Shown here: positions 16,388 to 24,456 of the stretch, piece after piece | Layout of the letters: every line of letters begins with the position of its first letter | How positions within the stretch are numbered: position 1 is the first letter of the stretch | Assembly: GCA_958296065.1 (NCBI GenBank) | Contig: CATQHX010000001.1 | Span: forward strand, 20,295 to 84,294 | Direction: 5' to 3' | DNA length: 64,000 bases | Source: Vicinamibacterales bacterium | Lineage (GTDB): Bacteria > Acidobacteriota > Vicinamibacteria > Vicinamibacterales > UBA8438 | Made by a program: the position numbers and the translations under genes | Notes under the pieces: generated by a model | Database searches by the model: none | What the model saw: only the letters and a program-made list of their open reading frames with translations | Told to the model about the DNA's origin: nothing

Positions 16388-17587
16388 CTACAACGAGTCG
16401 AGGAAGGCCCCCAGCGCGTCGCGGTCCGCCGGGGAGAGCCGCTCGAAGCCTTCCCGCGCCAGCACCGCCTCGTTGGCGTGCCGCCCCACCGCTTCCATCG
16501 CGGTCGCCGCGCTGCCGTCGTGCAGCAGCGGACGCCGGAAACGGAGGCCCCACAGCGGCGGCGTGCGGATCTCCCCCGGTTCCGCGCCGGCCTGCCCGAT
16601 ACCGTCGCCGGTGCCGACGTCGTGCAGCAGCAGATCCGAGAACAGCGGGACCGGTCGCCTGTCGAACAACGGGTTGCTGCTCGGACCGGTCGCGAGCACC
16701 GGCACGTGGCACGCCGCGCAGCCGATGGCGTCGAACACGCGCCGGCCGGCCGCAACCAGCGGGGTGATCGGCGCGCGCGGCGGCGGCGCCAGCAGCCGCA
16801 TGAACGACTCGAAGTTGTCGATGCCGCGCCGCCCCGTGGACGGCTCGGCGAAGTCCTCCGGATCGGGCGTTGCATCGCACAACTCGAGCTGCCTGGCGGT
16901 CAGGCGGAAGGTGAGCTCCGCGGGAAACAGATCGTTCGTGATGCCCATCTCGTTCCGATAGGCGTCGGCACCGAAGTCGAGCAGCGTCGCGCGTTGCGAC
17001 TTCCAGCCGAAGCGACCCACTCGCGGCTCGCCCGTAGCCAGATCCAGGACGATGGGCGCCCGGCCGCTCACCCCGTCGCGGTCCAGATCCCCGGGATCGG
17101 CGAGCCGCTCGAGCACCGCGTCGGGGATCGCCTCGACCAGGCCGGCCCCGAAGAGCGGAATCGGAACCCGCTTGGCGATGACGTTCGCTTCGGGCGGAAT
17201 CACCGACTGGCATCCATGCGTCGGGATCGAGAAGATCTGGAACAGCGAGCCGCGGTCCGGCTCGATGTCGCGGTACGTGCCGTCGGGCGCCCGGATGCCG
17301 GCGCGCGTCGTGGTCATGGGCGCGACCCCGCCAATGGCCGGCACGTTGTGGCAACCGGCGCAACTGGTGTTGTTGTAGGCCGGACCGAGTCCTTCCTCGG
17401 CGTCCTCGACCTCCAGAAAGTCGTCGAGGCCGAGCATGAACTCCTCGAACTCGACGGGGGTCAGTCCGGGCAGCGGATCGCCGGGAAACACCTGCGGCTG
17501 GGCTTGAAGCTGCGCACCCGCCAGGAGCAAGAGAGCCAGCACCGCCGCACCCGTCGCGCGCGGCGGCGTTGCGCGCTCACGGAACAT
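16388..17587 (-). CDS. Exported di-heme c-type oxidoreductase (DUF1111 family)
   Basis: This 399-residue periplasmic protein has a signal peptide (AAVLALLLLAGAQLQAQ) and two CxxCH haem-attachment motifs: CAGCH at residues 76-80 and CAACH at 290-294. The conserved C-terminal pattern (RTPPLWGLRFRRPLLHDGSA) is typical of the thiol-oxidoreductase-like DUF1111 proteins, which are related to MauG and diheme peroxidases. Its reaction is not established. The start (ATG 17587) overlaps the cupredoxin gene by 11 bases, so porin, cupredoxin and diheme protein form one operon and plausibly an electron-transfer unit in the periplasm. Confidence 0.85.
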   Translation of the reverse strand: MFRERATPPRATGAAVLALLLLAGAQLQAQPQVFPGDPLPGLTPVEFEEFMLGLDDFLEVEDAEEGLGPAYNNTSCAGCHNVPAIGGVAPMTTTRAGIRAPDGTYRDIEPDRGSLFQIFSIPTHGCQSVIPPEANVIAKRVPIPLFGAGLVEAIPDAVLERLADPGDLDRDGVSGRAPIVLDLATGEPRVGRFGWKSQRATLLDFGADAYRNEMGITNDLFPAELTFRLTARQLELCDATPDPEDFAEPSTGRRGIDNFESFMRLLAPPPRAPITPLVAAGRRVFDAIGCAACHVPVLATGPSSNPLFDRRPVPLFSDLLLHDVGTGDGIGQAGAEPGEIRTPPLWGLRFRRPLLHDGSAATAMEAVGRHANEAVLAREGFERLSPADRDALGAFLDSL

Positions 17588-18104
17588 CGGGACCCGGCTC
17601 CACCTGCTCGACCCCGCGCGCTGCCGCCGGCGGCTCGTCGCCGGCGCTTCCACCGGCACTGGCCGCGGGGTCCTCGACGATGATCGCGCCCCGCATGAAA
17701 TTGTGTCCCGCACCGCACAGGCGAGAGCATTCGAACGTGTAGCGCCCGGCCTCGGCCGCCTCGAAGACGACCACCGCCTCGCCCTGCCGCCGCTTCGGGA
17801 CCAGCAGGTTCACGTTGCGGCCCACGATTCGGAACCCGTGCATCGTGTCGTCGCTCCGGATGCGAAGCTCCAGCGTGGTTCCGCGCGCGACGCGGATCTC
17901 GGACGGCGTGAAGCTGAACCGTTCGGCGAGCATCCGGACGACACGGCGCTCGCCGGCGACCGGTCCGCCGGGCGTCTCCTGCCCGCGGTGACCACCCGTC
18001 GACTCGTCCGTCGCCACCGCCCGGACCGGCCGCGCCGTCTCGACGACCGCGCCGAACACGGCCACGCCGCCCACGAACGCACCCACCGCCAGCAGTCCCC
18101 GCAT
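17577..18104 (-). CDS. Exported CuA-type cupredoxin (cytochrome oxidase subunit II-like)
   Basis: This 175-residue protein has one N-terminal hydrophobic segment (LLAVGAFVGGVAVFGAVV) and a cupredoxin domain. The dinuclear CuA ligand set is complete: His89 (DTMHGFRI), Cys126, Cys130, His134 and Met137 in CSRLCGAGHNFM. The residue usually Glu between the cysteines (C-x-E-x-C) is Arg, but only its backbone carbonyl is a ligand in CuA. The Ala/Gly/Pro-rich tail is probably disordered. It overlaps the porin stop by ATGA and the diheme start by 11 bases. It is likely an electron shuttle rather than part of a full oxidase, since no subunit I or III gene is near. Confidence 0.83.
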   Translation of the reverse strand: MRGLLAVGAFVGGVAVFGAVVETARPVRAVATDESTGGHRGQETPGGPVAGERRVVRMLAERFSFTPSEIRVARGTTLELRIRSDDTMHGFRIVGRNVNLLVPKRRQGEAVVVFEAAEAGRYTFECSRLCGAGHNFMRGAIIVEDPAASAGGSAGDEPPAAARGVEQVEPGPDVP

Positions 18105-19255
18105 CAGAACCACCACCCGAGCCCGACGTTGAAGGAGTTCGGCGCGTCGACGACCGCGCTCCGGTTGCGCAGCACCGTATAGTCCATCTTCACCGCCACG
18201 TCGGGATCCGGAAACCACGTGACGCCGACGATCCAGGCGTCGCGGTCGAACGCCGGCAGCGGTTCGAATCCCGGCGGCATCCGGTACTGCGTGTCGAAGT
18301 TCTCGTAGCGCAGGAACAGGGCGATCTCGCGCGGCGCGGGCCGCGGCACCACGAAGTACGACCCCTCCAGGTAGAACCCGCGCATCTGCTCGGCAACGTT
18401 GGGGTTGACGCCGGCGATGCGCGTGACGGCACGGTTCAGCTCTCCCATCCCGTCGAGGAACGCGTGCGCGTACAGTCCGCGCAGCCCGAGCTCGCCGGCC
18501 CGGTAGCGGCCGTCGGCCTCGACCAGGGTCACGCTCGAGTCCACGCGAGGGAACGCGAAGCCGGTATCGCCGCTCCAGAAGCTGGCGCCGAGCACCAGCC
18601 CCGGCGTCCCGACGTACTCCACCCGGCCGGTGCCGGCGACGTTACGCCCGTTTGCCTCGGCGCCCTTCTGCCGCCCGTCGCGCAGCCCCTCCTCGGCACC
18701 GAACCGCGACGCGTCGAGCGTCTCCATCGCGTAGGCGCGATAGCGAAACCCGCCGCGCAGCTCGCCGTGCACCCCGGCACCGGCCCCGAACCACGTGGTC
18801 GGAATGATCACGGTTTCCACCAGCGGACGTTCGACGCCGTGGAACACCGGCGGCTCGTGCCGCTCGTTGATCACCCCGACCGGGGCCAGCACCATGCCGG
18901 CCCGGAGGTTGAGCGGGCGACCGACGAGAAAGTCGATGTAGGCCTGCTCCAACTCGAGCTCGCCGTCGGTCTCCGGCGAGACCACGGCGTGCTCCAGCTC
19001 CAGCTCCGACACGAAGCGGACGCGCTCCGAGAAGCTGTGGGTGAAGAGCAGCACGAAGCGGTGGAAGTCGAGTACCGGGTCGCCGTGCTGCGCGTCGTTG
19101 ACGTGAAAGTCCATGTAGCCGGAGATCGGTCCCGTCCGTGACGCGGCGGCGCCGCCCGCCGGCGCGGGCTGCTGCGCGAACGCGGTGGCGGCCCAGCCGA
19201 TCAGCAGCAGCAAAGCGATTTCGCAAGACATAAATTTTGATTTTGTGTTCGCCAT
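18104..19255 (-). CDS. Outer-membrane porin-like beta-barrel protein
   Basis: This 383-residue exported protein starts with a signal peptide (CEIALLLLIGWAATAFAQQ). It consists of alternating hydrophobic/polar strands such as VLDFHRFVLLFTHSF, RVRFVSELELEHAVV, FRYRAYAME and REIALFLRYENFDTQYR, and ends in LGWWF, an aromatic terminus typical of outer-membrane barrels. It resembles phosphate-selective-type porins. The frame stays open upstream through the heptanucleotide satellite to 19516. A strong promoter at 19268-19296 places transcription start near 19261, so ATG 19255 (or 19231) is chosen. It is the first gene of the porin-cupredoxin-diheme operon, overlapping the next by ATGA. Confidence 0.78.
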   Translation of the reverse strand: MANTKSKFMSCEIALLLLIGWAATAFAQQPAPAGGAAASRTGPISGYMDFHVNDAQHGDPVLDFHRFVLLFTHSFSERVRFVSELELEHAVVSPETDGELELEQAYIDFLVGRPLNLRAGMVLAPVGVINERHEPPVFHGVERPLVETVIIPTTWFGAGAGVHGELRGGFRYRAYAMETLDASRFGAEEGLRDGRQKGAEANGRNVAGTGRVEYVGTPGLVLGASFWSGDTGFAFPRVDSSVTLVEADGRYRAGELGLRGLYAHAFLDGMGELNRAVTRIAGVNPNVAEQMRGFYLEGSYFVVPRPAPREIALFLRYENFDTQYRMPPGFEPLPAFDRDAWIVGVTWFPDPDVAVKMDYTVLRNRSAVVDAPNSFNVGLGWWF

Positions 19256-19267
19256 GTTGGTATTTTG

Positions 19268-19296
19268 ATTATTCAAAAATAGCCGGCCGCTGTCAA
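19268..19296 (-). promoter_or_regulatory. Sigma70-type promoter for the porin operon
   Basis: On the minus strand TTGACA (19291-19296) is followed by 17 bases and AATAAT (19268-19273), in an AT-rich island within very GC-rich DNA. Predicted transcription starts near 19261, leaving about six bases before ATG 19255, so the mRNA would be almost leaderless. Confidence 0.6.
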
Positions 19297-19328
19297 AGCC
19301 GCTCCCAATCTCCCGACTCCCAATCCTC

Positions 19329-19487
19329 CCGGCTTCCGGGCTTCCGGCTTCCGGGCTTCCGGCTTCCGGCTTCCGGCTTCCGGCTTCCGGCTTCCGGCTT
19401 CCGGCTTCCGGCTTCCGGCTTCCGGCTTCCGGCTTCCGGCTTCCGGCTTCCGGCTTCCGGCTTCCGGCTTCCGGCTTCCGGCTTCCG
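19329..19487. repeat. Heptanucleotide tandem satellite (unit CCGGCTT / AAGCCGG)
   Basis: About 22 head-to-tail copies of the 7-base unit GGCTTCC fill this stretch. Two early units carry one extra G (GGGCTTCC); the rest are perfect. Because 7 is not a multiple of 3 and no stop arises, every frame on both strands stays open as a 7-residue repeat (for example GSRKPEA on the minus strand). It lies between the divergent promoters of the porin operon and the vapBC operon, upstream of both -35 boxes. Such arrays change length readily by slippage. Confidence 0.97.
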
Positions 19488-19489
19488 CG

Positions 19490-19519
19490 TTGACATGTTT
19501 CCATGCATGAATTCATACT
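19490..19519 (+). promoter_or_regulatory. vapBC promoter with overlapping palindromic operator
   Basis: TTGACA (19490-19495), an 18-base spacer and CATACT (19514-19519) make a good sigma70 promoter. The perfect palindrome ATGAATTCAT at 19507-19516 overlaps the -10 and is a candidate operator for the AbrB-type antitoxin. Transcription would begin at about 19526, exactly at the antitoxin ATG, predicting a leaderless mRNA. Confidence 0.55.
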
Positions 19520-19525
19520 TACAGC

Positions 19526-19750
19526 ATGCGCATCGGTGAACGGGGTCAGGTCACCATTCCCAAGACGCTGCGCGACAAGTTCGGTCTCCAGCCGCGCGAC
19601 GAAGTGACGTTCGTCGAATCGAGGGGCGAGCTCATATTGCGCAAGGCGCGCGGGCCGGCGGTCGCGTCCGGCATTCGCAAGTGGGTCGGACGCATCGAGC
19701 GGATGCCCGAATCGGTCGACGAGTTCATCGACGACATCCGCGGCTCATGA
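19526..19750 (+). CDS. vapB: AbrB/MazE-type antitoxin of a VapBC pair
   Basis: This 74-residue protein has the swapped-hairpin AbrB DNA-binding fold in its first half (MRIGERGQVTIPKTLRDKFG, then EVTFVESRGELILRKA). Its C-terminal half (WVGRIERMPESVDEFIDDI) should wrap around and inhibit the toxin. Its stop overlaps the toxin start (ATGA), the usual arrangement for VapB and VapC. It probably represses its own promoter through the palindrome at 19507-19516, most strongly as a complex with the toxin. Confidence 0.88.
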   Translation: MRIGERGQVTIPKTLRDKFGLQPRDEVTFVESRGELILRKARGPAVASGIRKWVGRIERMPESVDEFIDDIRGS

Positions 19751-20145
19751 CCACGGCGGTCGACACCAGCGTTCTGCTGGACGTGCTCCGCCCGGATCCG
19801 AACCATGTCGAACGCTCCCTCGCGTTGATCGAGACGAGCGCGAGACTGGGACCACTCGTCCTGTGCGACACCGTGTACTGCGAGCTGGCGGCCAACTTCG
19901 AAGCGATGGACGAGCTGGACGCCTTCCTGGCGGACGCGGGGATCCGGCGCGAGTCTCCCAACACCGGCGCGCTCTTCCTGTCGGGGCGGATGTGGCGCGC
20001 GTATCGGTCCGCGGGCAGCCGTCGGCGCATCCTCTCCGACTTCGTCATCGGCGCCCATGCTTGCGTGCAGGCAAGCCGCCTGGCGACCCGCGACCGCGGC
20101 TTCTACCGTCGGTACTTCGAAGACCTGGTGGTGGTCGAGCCGTGA
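19747..20145 (+). CDS. vapC: PIN-domain ribonuclease toxin VapC
   Basis: This 132-residue PIN-domain protein is a predicted Mg2+-dependent ribonuclease. The four conserved acidic positions are visible: Asp6 (AVDTSVLLDVL), Glu46 (VYCELAANFE), Asp98 (RRILSDFVIGAHA) and Asp116 (LATRDRGFY). The length is normal and the gene appears intact. The ATG at 19747 overlaps the antitoxin stop, so translation is coupled. VapC toxins cleave tRNA or rRNA. The target here is unknown. It is convergent with rtcB, 16 bases away. Confidence 0.9.
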   Translation: MTTAVDTSVLLDVLRPDPNHVERSLALIETSARLGPLVLCDTVYCELAANFEAMDELDAFLADAGIRRESPNTGALFLSGRMWRAYRSAGSRRRILSDFVIGAHACVQASRLATRDRGFYRRYFEDLVVVEP

Positions 20146-20161
20146 CCCGCGATGCGGATCC

Positions 20162-21358
20162 TCATCCCTTGACGCAGACGACCTGCTTGAGCGTGTGGAC
20201 CACGTCCACCAGGTCGGCGGAGTTTGCCATCACCGTGTCGATGTCCTTGTAGGCGCCCGGGATCTCGTCGATGACGCCAGCGTCCTTGCGGCACTCGACG
20301 CCGGCCGTCTGCCGCTCCAGGTCGGCCGCGGTATAGGAGGCCTTCGCCTGCGAGCGGCTCATCCGCCGACCCGCCCCGTGGGCGCACGACTGCAGCGACT
20401 CCTCCGATCCGCGCCCCCGAACGACGTACGACCGCGCCCCCATGCTGCCGGGGATGATGCCCAGCTCGCCGCGTCCGGCCCGGATCGCGCCCTTGCGGGT
20501 CACGTAGACCGGCTCGCCGAAGTGCTTTTCCTCGGCCACGTAGTTGTGGTGGCACTCGACGGCCGTCCCGTCCACCCGGAACGGCGGCAGCAGCCCCCGC
20601 AGCGCGGCGAGGATGCGGGCAAGCATCAGGCGCCGGTTCTCCAGCGCGTAGCGCTGCGCCCAGGTCAGCGCCTCGACGTAGTCGGCGAAGTGGTCCGAAC
20701 CTTCCTCCAGGTAGGCGAGGTCCTTCGCCGGCAGGCGGGCGAGGTGCCGCTCCATGTCGCGCTTCGCCAGTTGCGTGAAATAGCGGCCCAGCACGTTGCC
20801 CACGCCGCGGCTGCCGGAATGCAGCATCACCCAGACCCGGTCCGCCTCGTCCAGGCAGACCTCGATGAAGTGGTTGCCGCCGCCGAGCGTGCCGAGCTGC
20901 CGCGGCCACTTGGCGCGCACGCCGCGGATCATCTTCTCGATACGGTGGTGACGTTCCAGGATGCGCTCGAGGCCAGGCCGCAGCGAGTCCAGCATGGTCG
21001 ACCCGGCGACCGGCTCCGCATGGGCGGCGAAGCCGACCGGAACGGCGTCCTCAATCGCCTCGCGAACCGGACGCAACGAGTCGGGAAGCGTCGAGGCGTC
21101 GAGCGTGAGGCGCGCGGCACCCATCCCGCAGCCGATGTCGACACCGACCGCGGCCGGAATCAGCGCGCGCCGGGTCGGGATCACCGAGCCGACCGTCGCC
21201 CCGATGCCGAGGTGCACGTCGGGCATGGCGGCCACGTGGCCGACCACGATCGGCAGCCGCGAGACGGCGGCGAGTTGCTCTATCGACGCCTGGTCGACGT
21301 CGTCCGTGAAGATCCTGACCGGTACGCCGCCCCGGTCGAGCACCTGCCGCACCGGCAT
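20162..21358 (-). CDS. rtcB: RNA-splicing ligase RtcB
   Basis: This 398-residue GTP- and Mn2+-dependent RNA ligase joins RNA ends carrying 2',3'-cyclic phosphate or 3'-phosphate to 5'-OH ends. Conserved sites are present: HVAAMPDVHLGIGATVGSVI, the metal ligands Asp74 and Cys77 in GVDIGCGMG, LGGGNHFIEV, VMLHSGSRGVGN, and SCAHGAGRRMSR with the histidine that becomes guanylylated. The length fits the shorter bacterial RtcB class. No RtcA or archease gene is adjacent. It is convergent with vapC. Confidence 0.94.
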   Translation of the reverse strand: MPVRQVLDRGGVPVRIFTDDVDQASIEQLAAVSRLPIVVGHVAAMPDVHLGIGATVGSVIPTRRALIPAAVGVDIGCGMGAARLTLDASTLPDSLRPVREAIEDAVPVGFAAHAEPVAGSTMLDSLRPGLERILERHHRIEKMIRGVRAKWPRQLGTLGGGNHFIEVCLDEADRVWVMLHSGSRGVGNVLGRYFTQLAKRDMERHLARLPAKDLAYLEEGSDHFADYVEALTWAQRYALENRRLMLARILAALRGLLPPFRVDGTAVECHHNYVAEEKHFGEPVYVTRKGAIRAGRGELGIIPGSMGARSYVVRGRGSEESLQSCAHGAGRRMSRSQAKASYTAADLERQTAGVECRKDAGVIDEIPGAYKDIDTVMANSADLVDVVHTLKQVVCVKG

Positions 21359-21449
21359 TCGGAGCCCTCCTTCGTTCAGGCCAACCTGTCATTGTGACAC
21401 GAAACCGGTTGGCCGCCGACGGCGAAAGGCACGCAGAACGACGGCGGTT

Positions 21450-22457
21450 ATGATGCCCTGTATGGATGATGGGGGGTGGGTGGCCCGCGGCGGCGGGGCG
21501 GCGACGGATGCCGGCGGGCAGGCGCCGGACTCGGTGCGGAGCCGTCCCGCACCGGTGGACTACGCATCGCGGTTCCCCGGGTGCCGCCCCGTGCGACTGC
21601 TGACCGACCGGCTACCCGACTTCGAGAGCCGCCTCGAATACTGGGACGCCCGGACCGAGACCGCGTGGGTGGTGGCGGAGCCGACCGGCGGGATCCACGA
21701 GGGCACGTCGCGGCGGCTGATTCACCTCGCGGAGCGGATCGCCCTGGTTCGGGGCACGCCCATCGCTTCGTTCGGATCCGTCGACCTGCTCGTTCGGGAT
21801 GCCCGCGGCGCTCCCGAGCGGATGATGCAGGCGGACGAGACCCTGTACCTGCACCCCGGCCAGGCACGGCTGCCGCAGGGATCGCTGGTCATCGGCGAGC
21901 ACGACCTGCCGGACGTGGTGCTGGAGGTGGACCATACGACGGACGTCCGTCCCGGCAAACTGCCGCTCTACGAGTCCTGGGGATTCCCCGAGTTGTGGGT
22001 CGTGGTGCCGCCGGCCGGGGCGCGCCGCCGGCGTTCGGCGGGCGTGACCATCCACCGGCTGGACGAAGGCCGGTATCGGTCCGCTCCGGCGAGCCGCGCC
22101 TTCCCCGGCTGGACAGCGGCGGAAATCCACACGGCCCTGACCGAGCCGGCGACGACCGCATACACGTGGCGCGCGCTGGAGCGGGTCGGACGGACGCTGG
22201 GCGCGCGGGAGGGCACCGGCCCCGACGATACGCCGTTACTGCGTTCGCTGGGCGAACAGGCGCGCGCGGAGGGACGCGCCGAGGAGCTGGCCGTGCTCGT
22301 GCGCAGCACGCTCCGGGTGCGCGGGATTCCAGTGACGGACGGGTTTCCGGGCGCATCGGCCGCGCTCGCCGCTGTTCCTCACGACGTGCTCATGGCCGCG
22401 GCGCTCGCGTGCGTGGACGAGCAGGACTTCCGGCGTCGCGCCGGGTTGCCAGATTGA
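21450..22457 (+). CDS. Uma2-family (DUF820) restriction-endonuclease-fold protein
   Basis: This protein of about 335 residues has a PD-(D/E)XK nuclease-like core of the Uma2 type: GSVDLLVRD, LPDVVLEVDHTTDVRPGKLPLYESWGFPELWVV and VTIHRLDEGRYR. A helical tail (LGEQARAEGRAEELAVLVRSTLRVRGI) like those of other PD-(D/E)XK families follows. The biological role of Uma2 proteins is unknown. They are common in cyanobacteria, planctomycetes and Acidobacteriota. Starts at ATG 21450, 21453 and 21462 are all possible and no clear Shine-Dalgarno decides. A second, shorter paralogue is at 25575-26141. Confidence 0.8.
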   Translation: MMPCMDDGGWVARGGGAATDAGGQAPDSVRSRPAPVDYASRFPGCRPVRLLTDRLPDFESRLEYWDARTETAWVVAEPTGGIHEGTSRRLIHLAERIALVRGTPIASFGSVDLLVRDARGAPERMMQADETLYLHPGQARLPQGSLVIGEHDLPDVVLEVDHTTDVRPGKLPLYESWGFPELWVVVPPAGARRRRSAGVTIHRLDEGRYRSAPASRAFPGWTAAEIHTALTEPATTAYTWRALERVGRTLGAREGTGPDDTPLLRSLGEQARAEGRAEELAVLVRSTLRVRGIPVTDGFPGASAALAAVPHDVLMAAALACVDEQDFRRRAGLPD

Positions 22458-22466
22458 TGCAGGGCG

Positions 22467-22710
22467 TCACGCCTGTGCGACGTCGGTGCGGGTGAGATCG
22501 TAGAGAAGATCGCCAAGATGGAGCGCGTCGAGCAAACCCGCCAACGGTCCGCTCTCTGTCCACAGCTTGCCCTGGTTGTGCATCCCGGCGCTTCCGAGCG
22601 CCATGCCATGCTTGATCCGCCGCAAACGTCAGGCGCACGACGCCCGGCGTGAACGCCCGCAGGATGTCATCGCGCCAGCCGGCCACCGCCGCTCCTTCCG
22701 GGAACACCAC
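22467..22710 (-). pseudogene. Relic with similarity to the N-terminus of PglZ, then an unrelated-looking tail
   Basis: From GTG 22710 the minus strand reads VVFPEGAAVAGWRDDILRAF and then TPGVVRLTFAADQ. This resembles the opening of PglZ phosphatase-fold proteins of BREX and Pgl systems (W-R-D-D-I-L followed by a strand and DPD). After about 37 residues the match stops. A second frame, from ATG 22604 to the stop at 22467, gives 45 residues including GMHNQGKLWTESGPLAG and LHLGDLLYDLTRTD, which I do not recognise. The remainder of a PglZ (700-900 residues) is absent. I read it as decayed defence-gene debris. The assignment is from memory of the family. Confidence 0.35.
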
Positions 22711-22716
22711 GGTGCA

Positions 22717-24454
22717 TCAGCCTGTGTACCGGTAGTCGAACACGCACGACGCGCCAATCATCTCGCGAAACCACAACGTGGCGCGGGCGCCCTGTGAATC
22801 CGTCAGGTGGACCGGCTCGTTCAGAAGGAAATGCACCGGCTGGGTCCGGCCGTCGTTGATGGCCACGTTGTTCGCGTAGAGGTACGTGCGATCCAGGGTA
22901 TCGAGGATGGGATTGAGCCGCCCCTGAATGCCCGGCAGATGCCCCGTTCGGTTCGCGATGATCAGCGATCCCCCGTTCGGGGCCGGCTGCAGGCGAACCT
23001 CCAGGGGCTCGCCGGGCTGACAATCGCGCACCACGTGCGCCCTGCATCCCGTCGCAGCGCAGAACACGGTCATCGGCAGCCTGGCGTAGAGCACGAACTC
23101 GACGCGCCCGAAGGCGTCGGTCCGCGCCTGGCGATACGTCTTGTTGGGATAGAGCATCAGCACGTCGACGCCCGGCAGCGGCTCACCCGAGCCGCCGTGC
23201 CTGACCACGACGCGCACCCCGACGCCGTCGGACACCGGCGGCCGCGCCGCGGGCAGGACGACCTTCAGCTCCCGCTCGCCGATCAACTCGAAGACCGGCG
23301 GTTCGCCGGCCAGTGCAAACGTCTCGTCCTGAATGACGCCGACGCCTTCGCCGCGCCGTTCGATGAAATACTGCCGCCCGCCCGCGCCCGGCACCTCGCC
23401 CACCGGGCACTGGCCCAGCCGCGACGCCAGCAGCTCGTTGCGCGTGAACTGGCTGGTGCGCAGGTCGTCGGTGGTCATGGAATTGCACAATCCGCCGGGC
23501 GAATACAGCTCCAGCCGATCGTCGAACATGAACAGGCGTATCCGCGACCCCGACACCCCGTAGTCGCGATGCACCACCGCGTTGACCACCGCCTCGAAGA
23601 CCGCGCGTTCGCTGAACTGCGGCACGTCGATGCGCGCCGGATCCTTGTACGCCGCGACCCGCCGATTGCGGACCACGAAGCGCACCGCCTCGCGAATCTG
23701 CTCGTCGAGCGGACCCGTAACGTCCCGGGCGTCGAGCTGCCGGCCGGCGTCCAGGCGATCGCCGCCGTAACACACGGCCTGGATCCACGCGTTCGGCAAC
23801 CATTCCCGCGCGTCGTCCGCGGCCAGCAGCACACCGCCGACGGTCGCGCGCAACGCGCCATGCCCGTCGTCCTTCAGGAACTTCAGCTTCGACAAGGCGA
23901 TCTCCGCCGGTTCGTCCGAGCGCGAGCTCACGTACCGGCGCCACAACGCCGGGCGCAAGCTGCCGATCCCCGTGTTCCGCACGACCTGAGTGTCGGTAGC
24001 AGCGGCGTCCGACTGCCCGCGCGCCTGCGACAGCCGCCGGATTTCCGCGGAGTCCATCTGCCGCTTCTCGTCTCCGCGCCGGCGGAAGTGTCCGCCGGGT
24101 GACCGGTGGACCGTCGCGCTCTCCGGAACCTCCACGACCACCGCACCACCACCCCCCGGTTCCGGGGCCGGCACCCGGAAGATGCCAAAGTCCAGCGGGG
24201 GCTTGACTGTCCGAACAGATCTCGGTCACCAGGTTCGCCAATGCATCCAGTTGCCCGGGCGCGAGCCCCTGCGGCGTCCGATCGTCTGCTACCCCCAGGA
24301 CGAGACGGCCGCCGCGAGCGTTGGCGAGCGCGGCGAGTTCGTCGCGGCGCGGACCTGACACGCGGCTGCCACGGAAGCGAGCTTCCTTCAGCTCGAGATC
24401 CGTGTCTTCACCGAGCGCAACCTGCTCCCACAGGCGTGATGTGTCGATTGACAT
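22717..24454 (-). pseudogene. AlbA_2 / HATPase_c_4 ATP-binding regulator, frameshifted
   Basis: Two overlapping frames together encode about 578 residues of a Schlafen-AlbA_2 protein. The first (ATG 24454 to about 24210) gives SRLWEQVALGEDTDLELKEA and LAALANARGGRLVLGVAD. The second, from about 24206, continues VKPPLDFGIFRVPAPEPG, VHRSPGGHFRRRGDEKRQM, and an ATPase domain with FSERAVFEAVVNAVVHRDYG. A roughly 160-residue C-terminal region of unknown fold follows. The join (ICSD | TVKPPLD) is broken at 24205-24213. Loss of two bases from an ACAC repeat would explain it exactly. It is either a recent pseudogene or a sequencing error. The gene begins inside a truncated vapC. Confidence 0.8.
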
Positions 24455-24456
24455 GA

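Noticed and set aside
18255..18280. tRNA-like T-arm sequence GGTTCGAATCC
   Set aside because: It lies inside the porin coding sequence in frame, and no flanking acceptor or anticodon stems could be built around it.
19329..19487. CRISPR-like array
   Set aside because: The units are only 7 bases, contiguous and without spacers, so this is a satellite and not a CRISPR. No cas genes are present.
19747..21358. VapC toxin and RtcB as a cleavage/repair pair
   Set aside because: PIN-domain VapC enzymes leave 5'-phosphate and 3'-OH ends, whereas RtcB joins 2',3'-cyclic or 3'-phosphate to 5'-OH ends. The genes are convergent and not cotranscribed.
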